NCBI GenBank assembly: GCA_040222235.1
Contig: JAVKDO010000134.1
Location: 1 to 64,000, forward strand
DNA: 64,000 nucleotides
Reading direction: 5' to 3'
From: UBA6059 sp040222235
Lineage (GTDB): Bacteria; Bacteroidota; Bacteroidia; Cytophagales; Cyclobacteriaceae
In this document: piece by piece, positions 34,674-43,763 of the stretch
Position numbering within the stretch: position 1 is the stretch's first letter
Layout: every line of letters begins with the position of its first letter
Position numbers and translations under genes: made by a program
Notes under the pieces: generated by a model
The model's database searches: none
Seen by the model: only the letters and a program-made list of their open reading frames with translations
What the model was told of the DNA's origin: nothing

Positions 34674-36119
34674 ATGAATAAGACCCCATCCAAGTTAATC
34701 GGCCTGATAGCAGGCCCAGCATCATTCTTGCTGATATTGCTGCTTTTCCGTCCCGAGGGGATGCCTCCTGCGGCCAACGCCGTATTAGCAACCACTGTTT
34801 GGATTGGCATATGGTGGATTACGGAGGTTATCCCGATAGCAGCCACGGCATTGTTGCCGATCATCCTGTTTCCATTGACAGAGGGACTGACCGTCAAGGC
34901 TACCACCGCCGCTTATGGGCATAGATATATTTTCTTGTACATGGGTGGGTTTATCATTGCGATAGCGATCGAAAAGTATAATCTCCACCGCCGTATCGCC
35001 CTATCGGTAATCAATGCGGTAGGATCTAAGCTCAGTAATATCATCCTGGGCTTCATGATTGCTACGGCTTTTCTCTCCATGTGGATATCCAACACTGCTA
35101 CCGCTGTGATGATGCTTCCTATCGGAATGGCGATCATCTCGACCTTCAAAGATCATAAGCTTTCGACAGACGAGGAGGGTGATCGATTTGGAAAAGCATT
35201 ACTCTTGGCGATAGCTTACAGTGCATCGATAGGTGGTCTCGGTACTCTGATAGGTACTCCTCCGAATCTTGTCCTAGCCGGAATCTTTACAGAGATGTAT
35301 GGAGAGGAAATCACCTTCCTGGACTGGTTAAAAATAGGCCTGCCCGTATCATTTACCCTACTCACTATTTGCTGGTTGTTTCTTACCAGAAGTGCCTTCA
35401 AGATTACTAATCGTTCGTTTCCTGGCGGCTTAACTGAAATCAAAGATCAACTCACTGCTTTGGGTAAGCTGGGATATGAAGAAAAGAGGATACTAGTGGT
35501 ATTTGTATTAACTGCTTTGGCCTGGATCAGCAGGAGCTATCTGATTACACCATATTTGCCTGGAGTAGATGATACAGTTATTGCACTGACCGGAGCGATG
35601 CTCCTCTTTCTGATACCGTCTTCTGTGGATCGTAAGCCCCTGATGAACTGGGGAGATACGGTCAAGCTACCCTGGGGCATTATTATCTTGTTCGGCGGAG
35701 GTATGGCGATAGCCCAAGGTTTTCAGTCCAGTGGATTAGCAGAGTATCTGGGTAATCAGCTGAATGTGATAGATGGATTTCCTACCCTCGCCATTATCTT
35801 CATTATTGTGCTGTCGATGAACTTCCTAACGGAAATCACCTCTAACCTTGCTACCACAGCCATGATTCTACCCATCTTGGCGCCAATGGCCAGTTCGTTC
35901 GGACTTCATCCTTTGATACTCATGGTGCCAGCTACGTTGGCAGCATCCTGTGCTTTTATGCTGCCAGTGGCCACACCACCCAATGCGGTTGTCTTTGGCG
36001 CTGGTATTTTGAGGATTCCAGATATGATGAGGGCTGGATTTTGGCTCAATATACTTTCGATCATCTTGATCACATTTGTCAGCTATTACCTTATTGAGGT
36101 GATCTGGGATCTGTCCTAG
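34674..36119 (+). CDS. SLC13/DASS family anion:sodium symporter
   Basis: 481 aa inner-membrane transporter with about twelve hydrophobic segments. The two pseudo-symmetric family motifs are SNTATAVMMLPIG and TSNLATTAMILP, which in this family form the sodium and carboxylate sites; AYSASIGGLGTLIGTPPN is also typical. Substrates are di- or tricarboxylates or sulfate; which one is not readable. Divergent from the TetR gene, so it may be co-regulated. Confidence 0.9.
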   Translation: MNKTPSKLIGLIAGPASFLLILLLFRPEGMPPAANAVLATTVWIGIWWITEVIPIAATALLPIILFPLTEGLTVKATTAAYGHRYIFLYMGGFIIAIAIEKYNLHRRIALSVINAVGSKLSNIILGFMIATAFLSMWISNTATAVMMLPIGMAIISTFKDHKLSTDEEGDRFGKALLLAIAYSASIGGLGTLIGTPPNLVLAGIFTEMYGEEITFLDWLKIGLPVSFTLLTICWLFLTRSAFKITNRSFPGGLTEIKDQLTALGKLGYEEKRILVVFVLTALAWISRSYLITPYLPGVDDTVIALTGAMLLFLIPSSVDRKPLMNWGDTVKLPWGIIILFGGGMAIAQGFQSSGLAEYLGNQLNVIDGFPTLAIIFIIVLSMNFLTEITSNLATTAMILPILAPMASSFGLHPLILMVPATLAASCAFMLPVATPPNAVVFGAGILRIPDMMRAGFWLNILSIILITFVSYYLIEVIWDLS

Positions 36120-36391
36120 CGACGCAATGTGAGAGTGCTTACACATAACTGTAACCTCCAATACAAACCACTCCCTGAGCAGTCTAGATTTCAATCATTG
36201 ACTCCTCAGTACTGAAAGTCGAAAAGGAACATAGCGTCTCTGTTTAGGGCTAATCATGTTGGGGTTTTAATATGAAGGGCTAGCGACTAGCGCAGACTTT
36301 AAACCTCTTCAGTAGAAGTATTTTGTCAATTTCTCAAAACAACTCAACCTTTTCCCGGCAAATTAATAATCTCCTAAAATTTGACCCCATT

Positions 36392-36419
36392 TGTCCATGA
36401 TTTTGAATTTTCTGTCCAT
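36392..36419 (+). promoter_or_regulatory. Candidate operator of the PUL: direct repeats upstream of susC
   Basis: TGTCCAT occurs at 36392-36398 and again at 36413-36419, 21 bp apart (two helical turns), about 100-125 bp upstream of the SusC start. Hybrid two-component regulators with AraC-type domains often bind direct repeats upstream of susC. The rest of the 397-bp gap (36120-36516) shows no gene. A TTTG at 36434 could be a -33 box, but the -7 box is poor. Confidence 0.4.
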
Positions 36420-36516
36420 TAAACTAGCGTCAGGTTTGCTCTACATTGGCTGGAAAGTTATTTCACTTAAAACAAGTTTCACATGAAAACAACATTACTA
36501 ACTAAAAAGGCTGGAC

Positions 36517-39500
36517 ATGGAAAGGCTTAAACTTTTGATTGCAACATTGTGCATGGGGTTATCTCTGACCCTATCGGCACAGACCGGTACAATATCCGGT
36601 GAGGTGTTAGATGATCTTGGCGATCCGATTCCAGGAGCTACGGTCGTTTTCAAAGGAACGCAGATCGGAACCATTACGGATGTAACCGGGAAGTTTATCC
36701 TTTCTCCTAATGGTGAAAGCAATACTTTGATCGTTTCCTATATTGGATTTGAATCACGAGAGATCCCAATAACCGGAGCTTCTGATTATAGCGTACAGTT
36801 GACAACTTCCATCACGCGTTTGAATGAGGTGGTCATTATAGGATACGGTTCGGTAAAGAAGAGTGACCTTACTGGGGCGGTCGCCTCGGTGAGTAACGAA
36901 ACGATAACCGAACAGCGAAAAACGGATATCGGCCAGGCACTACAAGGTAGGATAGCAGGCGTAGATGTCAGAACCCTCAACTCTAAGCCAGGTGCACCGA
37001 TTAATATCCAAATCAGGGGTAACACGGTGATCACCGCCAATCAAGGTGGAGAACGAGACGGGGTAAGTGATGACATTAGTCGTGATCCTGATCAACCGCT
37101 GTATGTCGTTGATGGTATCTTCTTTGAAGACATCAACGTCCTCAACCCCGCGGATATTGATCAAATCGACATTCTCAAGGATGCTTCTGCTACGGCTATC
37201 TATGGTTCCAGGGGGGCCAATGGTGTCGTTATCATCACAACTAAAAGTGGTATCGAGGGCAAGACTGTGTTTTCCTATGATGCTACTTTTGGTGTCAGGT
37301 CAGCCACCAATGTTCCCGATATGTTTTCTGGTGATGAGTATGTGGCTTCTGTAGATGAGGTACTTCGCACAGAAGCCTGGCTGGGTACGTCACTCACTTT
37401 GGCTGATTACAACAACGTCAACATTGATCGGTCACAAGAGTTTGTGTCTGCCGAAGAACTAGATAATGTAGCTAATAGGAGGTACACTGATTGGATGGAT
37501 TTGTACCAGCAAACAGGTATCCAAACTAGCCATACCCTTGGTATGTCTGGGGGTAGTGATGGTCTGGTTTACAACGGGTCTATTGGCTACTTACATGATG
37601 AGGGTGTCATGGGGATTGAGCAATTTGACAGGTACAATCTGAGTGCCGCCATCTCTAAGAAGATTACGGACCAGTTCACGGTAGGAGCAAAAACCTATCT
37701 GGCCATTTCGGAGCGAGAGCAAGGTAGCCGCGAGTTGTTTAGAAGTACTTTTCGCTTGGCTCCTACAGTGAATCCATTCGATGATAACGGAGAACCTATT
37801 TTATTTCCGGATGCACAAGATCTTCGCTTTCCTCACCCTATATATGAAGAGCAAGGTGACTGGATCCTAAATAACCGTTCTGTAGATGTCATTGCCAATG
37901 TGTTTTTGACTTACAAACCAGCTGACTGGATCAATTTTAAAACACAGTTTGCACCCAACATTAGTTCGAAACGGTTTGGTGAGTTTCGCGGGTTGTTGAC
38001 CAAGTCATCACGTAATGATCCTAGTCGTATACAATCCTACTACCAGTCTGATTTGAACACTTCCTACACTTGGGACAATATCATCGATCTGGATTTTGAC
38101 CTTATGCCAGGGCACAACCTTAAGGCTACCTTGATACAGTCAATTTATTACAATAACCTCGAGGGTAGTGACATACAGGTTCGAGATTTTGATACCGATG
38201 CGTATTCTTTTTTCAATACGGAGGGAGGAACTGATATCAGAGACTTTGACAGCTTCTTTTCAAAGGAAACATTGGCCTCTTTTGCAGCACGATTGAACTA
38301 TAACATTAATGAAAAGTATTTATTCACTGTCACAGGTCGATATGATGGATATTCCAAGTTAGCTACCGGCAACAAGTGGGACTTTTTTCCCTCTGCGGCA
38401 TTCGCTTGGCGCGCAAGCGAAGAGCCGTTTTTACAAGATGTCGATTGGTTGAGCAACCTAAAATTGAGACTCAGCTATGGTGAGGCAGGAAATGCGGAGC
38501 TTGTAAATCCTTATAATTCACTAGCACTGCTAGCCCAGTCCAACTATTTATTTGGGGATAATGGAGGGCTCGGAAAAATCGTCCAGTCGCTCTCTAATAC
38601 AGACTTGACATGGGAGGTATCCAAGGAATATAACTTTGGCTTAGATTTTGGGATTTTGAATAATAGGGTCAGTGCTGGCTTTGAATATTATAACAAAACT
38701 ACGGAAGGAAGTATCCTGGCCCGACAACTGTCTTTCATCACCGGAATAGGAGATGATCCCATAGATGATGTGCCATCTGCCATTGGCAATTTTGGTTCGG
38801 TTCGAAACAGTGGTGTAGAACTCACCCTTAACTCAGTCAACGTCCGCACCGGCGACTTTACTTGGCGTACCAGCCTCAACTACACTAGAAATAACAATGA
38901 AATTTTGGAATTGTATGATGGTGTAGATCAGATCTTAGTAGGTACTGACTCTCGACTCAACGGGGTACTACAGGTAGGTGCACCGATTGATGCCGTATTT
39001 GACTATGAAGTAGACGGTATTTGGCAGCTCGATGAAGTAGATGAGGCGCAAGCCTTGGGCTTCCTACCTGGCAATTACAAGTATGTAGATCAAAATGGCG
39101 ATGGGGTTATCAATCAGGAAGACAAGGTGGTCTTAGGTGCTCAGTCCCCTGACTGGATCGCGGGTATGACTAACACATTCAACTATAAGAACTTTGAATT
39201 CAACGTTCAGATCAATGCTCGACAGGGTGTTTTCGGTCATTCCGAGTTTTTGCAAAACTTTATAGGAACTGGGGATGCCGCGGTATTCAATAGTCTGGAC
39301 TTAAACTATTGGAGCCCGACGAATCCTAGTGGGGAGTACCCATCTGTGGCTGGCTATGGTATTAATGGGGGTTCCAGTGGTTTCCCATGGTACTATGAGG
39401 ATATGTCTTTTGTACGTGTTGGCAACATCGGATTGGCTTATGAACTGCCTCAGGAAATGTTGGATCGCTGGAAGCTATCTAATCTACGTCTTTCGGTAGA

Positions 39501-39624
39501 TGTCCAGAACCCATTCACATTTACGGACTATATGGGTCCGGATCCAGAAACTGGTCTCCAGAATTCTTACAACATGGGATACGCGGTTCAAACCGTGCTA
39601 TTCGGGCTCAAACTAACATATTAA
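36517..39624 (+). CDS. SusC/RagA-type TonB-dependent outer-membrane transporter
   Basis: 1035 aa. After a signal peptide (ending TLSAQ), a CarboxypepD_reg-like domain (GEVLDDLGDPIPGATVVFKG), the SusC plug entry VVIIGYGSVKKSDLTGAVAS, the plug domain with LYVVDGIFFEDINVLNPADI and IDILKDASATAIYGSRGANG, then a 22-strand barrel ending YAVQTVLFGLKLTY. It imports oligosaccharides across the outer membrane with SusD as lid. First gene of the PUL; SusD follows after 11 bp. Confidence 0.97.
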   Translation: MERLKLLIATLCMGLSLTLSAQTGTISGEVLDDLGDPIPGATVVFKGTQIGTITDVTGKFILSPNGESNTLIVSYIGFESREIPITGASDYSVQLTTSITRLNEVVIIGYGSVKKSDLTGAVASVSNETITEQRKTDIGQALQGRIAGVDVRTLNSKPGAPINIQIRGNTVITANQGGERDGVSDDISRDPDQPLYVVDGIFFEDINVLNPADIDQIDILKDASATAIYGSRGANGVVIITTKSGIEGKTVFSYDATFGVRSATNVPDMFSGDEYVASVDEVLRTEAWLGTSLTLADYNNVNIDRSQEFVSAEELDNVANRRYTDWMDLYQQTGIQTSHTLGMSGGSDGLVYNGSIGYLHDEGVMGIEQFDRYNLSAAISKKITDQFTVGAKTYLAISEREQGSRELFRSTFRLAPTVNPFDDNGEPILFPDAQDLRFPHPIYEEQGDWILNNRSVDVIANVFLTYKPADWINFKTQFAPNISSKRFGEFRGLLTKSSRNDPSRIQSYYQSDLNTSYTWDNIIDLDFDLMPGHNLKATLIQSIYYNNLEGSDIQVRDFDTDAYSFFNTEGGTDIRDFDSFFSKETLASFAARLNYNINEKYLFTVTGRYDGYSKLATGNKWDFFPSAAFAWRASEEPFLQDVDWLSNLKLRLSYGEAGNAELVNPYNSLALLAQSNYLFGDNGGLGKIVQSLSNTDLTWEVSKEYNFGLDFGILNNRVSAGFEYYNKTTEGSILARQLSFITGIGDDPIDDVPSAIGNFGSVRNSGVELTLNSVNVRTGDFTWRTSLNYTRNNNEILELYDGVDQILVGTDSRLNGVLQVGAPIDAVFDYEVDGIWQLDEVDEAQALGFLPGNYKYVDQNGDGVINQEDKVVLGAQSPDWIAGMTNTFNYKNFEFNVQINARQGVFGHSEFLQNFIGTGDAAVFNSLDLNYWSPTNPSGEYPSVAGYGINGGSSGFPWYYEDMSFVRVGNIGLAYELPQEMLDRWKLSNLRLSVDVQNPFTFTDYMGPDPETGLQNSYNMGYAVQTVLFGLKLTY

Positions 39625-39635
39625 TCTAGGGTACA

Positions 39636-41309
39636 ATGAAACTATTTAGAAATATAAGACAGCTTGGTTTCATACTAATTGGTATGATGACCCTCAATTC
39701 ATGTGAAGAATATCTCGAGGAAGATATATTTTCAGATATCACTAGCGAAAATTTCATATCGCAAGACAATGCCGATCAGTTGGTAGTGGGTATTTACAGT
39801 AGCTTACGTTTGGTATATCAAGACTATACCTTTCAGCTCGATGGTACTGATATATTCGCCAATCAGGGTGAATTGGCTTCACTGACACCAACGAATGACT
39901 ATTTCAACCTGAACTCAGGTATAGGGACGTCTATATGGGCGTACAACTACAGCGTTATTAGTAAGGCCAATACAGCAATTAACAGATATGAAAATCAAAT
40001 TGCATGGAGTGAATCTAACTTTGACGCTAGGGATTATGGCATAGCCCAAGCCAGAGCGCTTAGGGCATTGGCCTTCTTTAATCTGGTACAGCAGTATGGT
40101 GGCGTGGTATTGGAGCTTGACGAATCTTTAGTCATAAGACAGGATTATGCCAGATCGACTGAGGAAGAGACTTATGCGCAGATTATTGCTGATTTGGAAG
40201 CAGCCATTCCGGACTTACTAGACAGTCCTGAAACCGGACGCATTTCTAAAAGAGCTGCTCAGCATTTGCTGGCAGAAGTCTATCTGACGAAGGGTTATGC
40301 TTCTTTCGGATCGACTGCAGACTTTACTCAGGCGGCTTCACTGGCTGAACAGGCGATTGGTGCTTATGATATCAGAAGTCAGTCCTTTAGCGATGTGTTT
40401 GATTATGATAATCAAGTAAACGACGAAGTGCTTTTTGCGATACAGTGGGGTACAGCTGGTCTTGCGACTGATAAGCAAAACAATAAGCACTCTATTTTGA
40501 TGAATCAAGTATTCAATTACCCGGGGATTGAGCGAACAACTACATCATATGGTGTGAGCAGCGGTAGTATTATGCCTACACCCTACTTCTACTCATTGTT
40601 TGCAGACAATGACATGCGCGAGGAAGCTACCATGCACCGTGTGCTCTATGCAGACTCTGAAGATCAGTATGATGCCGATGGAGACGGCCCACTTCCGAAT
40701 GACATGATTTTACCAGGAGATACCGTCGTTTATTACCCTAAGAATACACTTGATGCATCTGAGCTTGCCGATAAATTGAACAGATACTATGTATATCAGC
40801 CTGATCAGTACTTGTTTGGATTGCCGGATAATATCTCAGGAGCCACCTACCAGTATTCAGCAAATATCCTGCGCACCAACTTCCCGATATTTAAGAAGTT
40901 TGATGACGAGGATTTTAATGAAACAACTGATGGTGCGCGCGATACCTATATTTTCAGGGTTGCTGGTTCGCATCTAATTGCTGCGGAAGCTTACTTAGGA
41001 GCTGGAAACGCTGCAAGTGCATTAGAGCATATCAATATTGTGAGGGAGCGCGCCACGGGAATAGCCAATTTCTATAGCAACATTGACATTGATGTCATTT
41101 TGGATGAACGTGCATTAGAGTTGGCTGGAGAATCCAATAGATGGGCAGTACTAAAGCGTACTGGCAAATTAGAAGAGCGTATAAATTTATACAACCCACA
41201 GGTCATAGACCATGGAGCCTTTTCAGCAAGTATACACCTGCTACGTCCGATACCTGCTGCTGAATTGCAACTTTCAGATGGGTCTTTGGTACAAAACACG
41301 GGTTACTAG
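39636..41309 (+). CDS. SusD/RagB-type glycan-binding lipoprotein
   Basis: 557 aa surface lipoprotein (lipobox in TLNSC). TPR-like helices typical of SusD include YGIAQARALRALAFFNLVQQ, GRISKRAAQHLLAEVYLTKG, VAGSHLIAAEAYLGAGN and ERALELAGESNRWAVLKRTG. It binds the target glycan and closes the SusC barrel. A strong hairpin after the gene separates susCD from the enzyme genes. Confidence 0.96.
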   Translation: MKLFRNIRQLGFILIGMMTLNSCEEYLEEDIFSDITSENFISQDNADQLVVGIYSSLRLVYQDYTFQLDGTDIFANQGELASLTPTNDYFNLNSGIGTSIWAYNYSVISKANTAINRYENQIAWSESNFDARDYGIAQARALRALAFFNLVQQYGGVVLELDESLVIRQDYARSTEEETYAQIIADLEAAIPDLLDSPETGRISKRAAQHLLAEVYLTKGYASFGSTADFTQAASLAEQAIGAYDIRSQSFSDVFDYDNQVNDEVLFAIQWGTAGLATDKQNNKHSILMNQVFNYPGIERTTTSYGVSSGSIMPTPYFYSLFADNDMREEATMHRVLYADSEDQYDADGDGPLPNDMILPGDTVVYYPKNTLDASELADKLNRYYVYQPDQYLFGLPDNISGATYQYSANILRTNFPIFKKFDDEDFNETTDGARDTYIFRVAGSHLIAAEAYLGAGNAASALEHINIVRERATGIANFYSNIDIDVILDERALELAGESNRWAVLKRTGKLEERINLYNPQVIDHGAFSASIHLLRPIPAAELQLSDGSLVQNTGY

Positions 41310-41330
41310 TCGACTCAAGTAACATATTTT

Positions 41331-41359
41331 AGAAATGGAGGAGTCGATCCTCCATTTCT
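41331..41359 (+). terminator. Hairpin between susD and the enzyme genes
   Basis: AGAAATGGAGGA-GTCGA then TCCTCCATTTCT is a perfect 12-bp stem with a 5-nt loop, 22 bp after the susD stop. The following sequence is only moderately T-rich, so it may be a partial terminator or a 3' stabiliser that lets susCD mRNA outnumber the enzyme mRNA. Confidence 0.65.
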
Positions 41360-41411
41360 TTCATTTTCGATTCACACAAACAAAGTAGCTAAGTACGACC
41401 GCTGCGTTTTT

Positions 41412-43763
41412 ATGAGTAGAACTATACTATTCACTCTTCTTCTCGCTTCTTTATCCCTCTTTTTTCTCCGTAGTGAATTTATCCCATACGAGGATAAAAA
41501 AGAGTCTCAGCCACTCTCAGAGATGGTCTATCCATTTCTTGATGCGGCCAATTCTCGTTGGTTTTTCTTTTCCTCGGCTTCCAGGCCATTCGGGATGGTC
41601 AACCTCAGTCCTGATATGAGCATAGATGGAGCTTGGAACTCTGGATATCGGTACAATGAGGATACTATTCGGTTTTTCAGTCATATTCATGCCTGGCAGC
41701 TGTCCGGTGTTCCTGTGATGCCCACTACAGGTAATTTCAAAGGGCATCTTGGGAGCAGCGCCTATAGTTCATCTTATTCTCATGATGAGGAGAAAGCATT
41801 ACCTGGCTATCATCAAGTCAGATTAAAAGATTACGATATTAATGTAGAATTGACCTCAACCCTTCGTGTAGGATTTCATCGCTATACCTTTAACAAAAGT
41901 GAACAAAACTCCATCCTGATTGACCTAGGTACCGTGCTGGGCCCATCCGCCACAAAGTATGCGAGCGTTCATCAGTTTTCCGATAGGGCTATAAGTGGCT
42001 ACACCTTGATGGCGGCTACTAACCGCAGGCCAAAGGATACGCGCATTTACTTTCATATCGAACTGGAAAAACCTTTCAAAAGCCTTGAAGCATGGCAAAA
42101 TGAAACACTGTTAGGTGAGACGGAGCAGTTTCAAGGAGCGAACGGAGGAGTATATTTTACCTTGAGTGAGACATCCGAACCTGTTTTGATGAAAGTGGCC
42201 ATTTCCTATGTCAGTGAAGAACAGGCCAGGCTCAATATGAAAATGGAACTCAACCATTGGAATTTCGACAATGTGGTGGAAGCATCTAAAAAAGAATGGA
42301 ATGACAAGCTGGGTCGGATAGAAATAACTGGAACTGATGAAAAGCAACAGCGAAGATTCTACACCGACTTATGGAAAGCACTTCAGGGTAGGCGAATTAT
42401 CAGTGACGCCAATGGCATGTATTGTGATATGACGGGCGATCAACCCAGAATAGGTCAAATACCTTTGGATGAGAACGCAAAACCACAATTCAATCATTAT
42501 AACTCGGATTCCTTTTGGGGTGCGCAGTGGACCATTACGGCACTGTGGGATTTGGTCTATCCTGAGATAGCAGAAGAGTTCATTCAATCCATGCTGTTGA
42601 TGTATGATGATGGTGGACTCATCCCCAGAGGCCCATCTGGTGGCAACTATACCTATGTCATGACCGGAGCATCTTCTACACCTTTTATTGTATCAGCTTA
42701 CATGAAAGGGGTTAGAGGTTTTGATATAGAAAAGGCCTATCAAGGTTTACGAAAAAATCATTTGCAAGGTGGCATGATGTGTAAAGCAGGCTATGAACAC
42801 ACAACCAATAAAGGGGGCGGCTTGGAGTACTATATAGAGGATGGATATATTCCATTTCCACTAGACAGTATAAAATGGGGTGGCCATCAGGACGGGGCGG
42901 GACAAACTCTCGAATATGCCTATCAGGATTGGTGCATCGCACAAATGGCCAAAGCGCTAGGAAAAGCAGATGACCATGAGATGTTTATGAAGCGGTCAGC
43001 CAATTGGAAAAATCTATTTGATCCGAACACCAACTGGATGCGACCTAGAGGGCAGGACGGTAGCTGGAATGAACCCTACGATCCTTACGCTTACGAACAG
43101 GGATTCGTAGAAGCCAACGCAGCGCAATCTACGTGGTATGTTCCTCATGACTTAGACGGTCTTAGTGCATTGATGGGTGGAAAAGAACGAGCTGCCGAAA
43201 AATTGAATGCGTCCTTCCTGACTGCTGCCACTCAAGACTTTACCGCAGGCAAGTCGCATAATGAAGAAAAACAGGAGAAAAACAGGCGGATCCCTATTAA
43301 CTACGGTAACCAGCCATCTATTCATACAGCATTTGTTTTCAACCACCTGGATCAACCATGGTTGACTCAGTATTGGTCGCGCGAAATTATAAACCACGTA
43401 TTTAGCGATCTATCACCCGAGAGAGGCTACAGTGGGGACGAAGATCAAGGATTGATGGGTTCCTTGGCCGTGCTAATGAAAATAGGTCTGTTCGAAGTAA
43501 AATCAGGGGCAGAACAAACACCGAAAATGGATCTTGGAAGCACGATATTTGACAAAGTGGTGATCCACCTGCACCCGGACTATTATTCGGGAGAAAAGAT
43601 TGAGATTTTGGCGAACGACAATAGTGACCAAAACCGATACATACAATCTGCCAAATGGAATGATAAAGAGCTGCTCCATCCTGAAATAGCCCACCGTGAG
43701 TTGACCAAAGGAGGAGTTTTAACATTGGAAATGACCGCTAAACGAGGAGATCAAGAGAATTAA
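41412..43763 (+). CDS. GH92 family alpha-mannosidase-like glycoside hydrolase
   Basis: 783 aa, exported. The N-terminal beta-sandwich carries ASRPFGMVNLSPDM, FSHIHAWQLSG, LPGYHQVRLKDYDINVELTS and RVGFHRYTF. The catalytic barrel has the acid E567 in VEANAAQSTWYVPHD and aspartates D676 and D678 in GDEDQG; their 109 and 111 residue spacing equals that of E533, D642 and D644 in Bacteroides BT3990. The usual GNEPS motif reads GNQPS here (Q634). GH92 enzymes are Ca-dependent exo-alpha-mannosidases. The next gene overlaps its stop by one base. Confidence 0.9.
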   Translation: MSRTILFTLLLASLSLFFLRSEFIPYEDKKESQPLSEMVYPFLDAANSRWFFFSSASRPFGMVNLSPDMSIDGAWNSGYRYNEDTIRFFSHIHAWQLSGVPVMPTTGNFKGHLGSSAYSSSYSHDEEKALPGYHQVRLKDYDINVELTSTLRVGFHRYTFNKSEQNSILIDLGTVLGPSATKYASVHQFSDRAISGYTLMAATNRRPKDTRIYFHIELEKPFKSLEAWQNETLLGETEQFQGANGGVYFTLSETSEPVLMKVAISYVSEEQARLNMKMELNHWNFDNVVEASKKEWNDKLGRIEITGTDEKQQRRFYTDLWKALQGRRIISDANGMYCDMTGDQPRIGQIPLDENAKPQFNHYNSDSFWGAQWTITALWDLVYPEIAEEFIQSMLLMYDDGGLIPRGPSGGNYTYVMTGASSTPFIVSAYMKGVRGFDIEKAYQGLRKNHLQGGMMCKAGYEHTTNKGGGLEYYIEDGYIPFPLDSIKWGGHQDGAGQTLEYAYQDWCIAQMAKALGKADDHEMFMKRSANWKNLFDPNTNWMRPRGQDGSWNEPYDPYAYEQGFVEANAAQSTWYVPHDLDGLSALMGGKERAAEKLNASFLTAATQDFTAGKSHNEEKQEKNRRIPINYGNQPSIHTAFVFNHLDQPWLTQYWSREIINHVFSDLSPERGYSGDEDQGLMGSLAVLMKIGLFEVKSGAEQTPKMDLGSTIFDKVVIHLHPDYYSGEKIEILANDNSDQNRYIQSAKWNDKELLHPEIAHRELTKGGVLTLEMTAKRGDQEN

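Noticed and set aside
36483..36530. Short ORF from ATG 36483 before susC
   Set aside because: Ends after 15 codons in another frame, no features; ATG 36517 with its signal peptide is the susC start.
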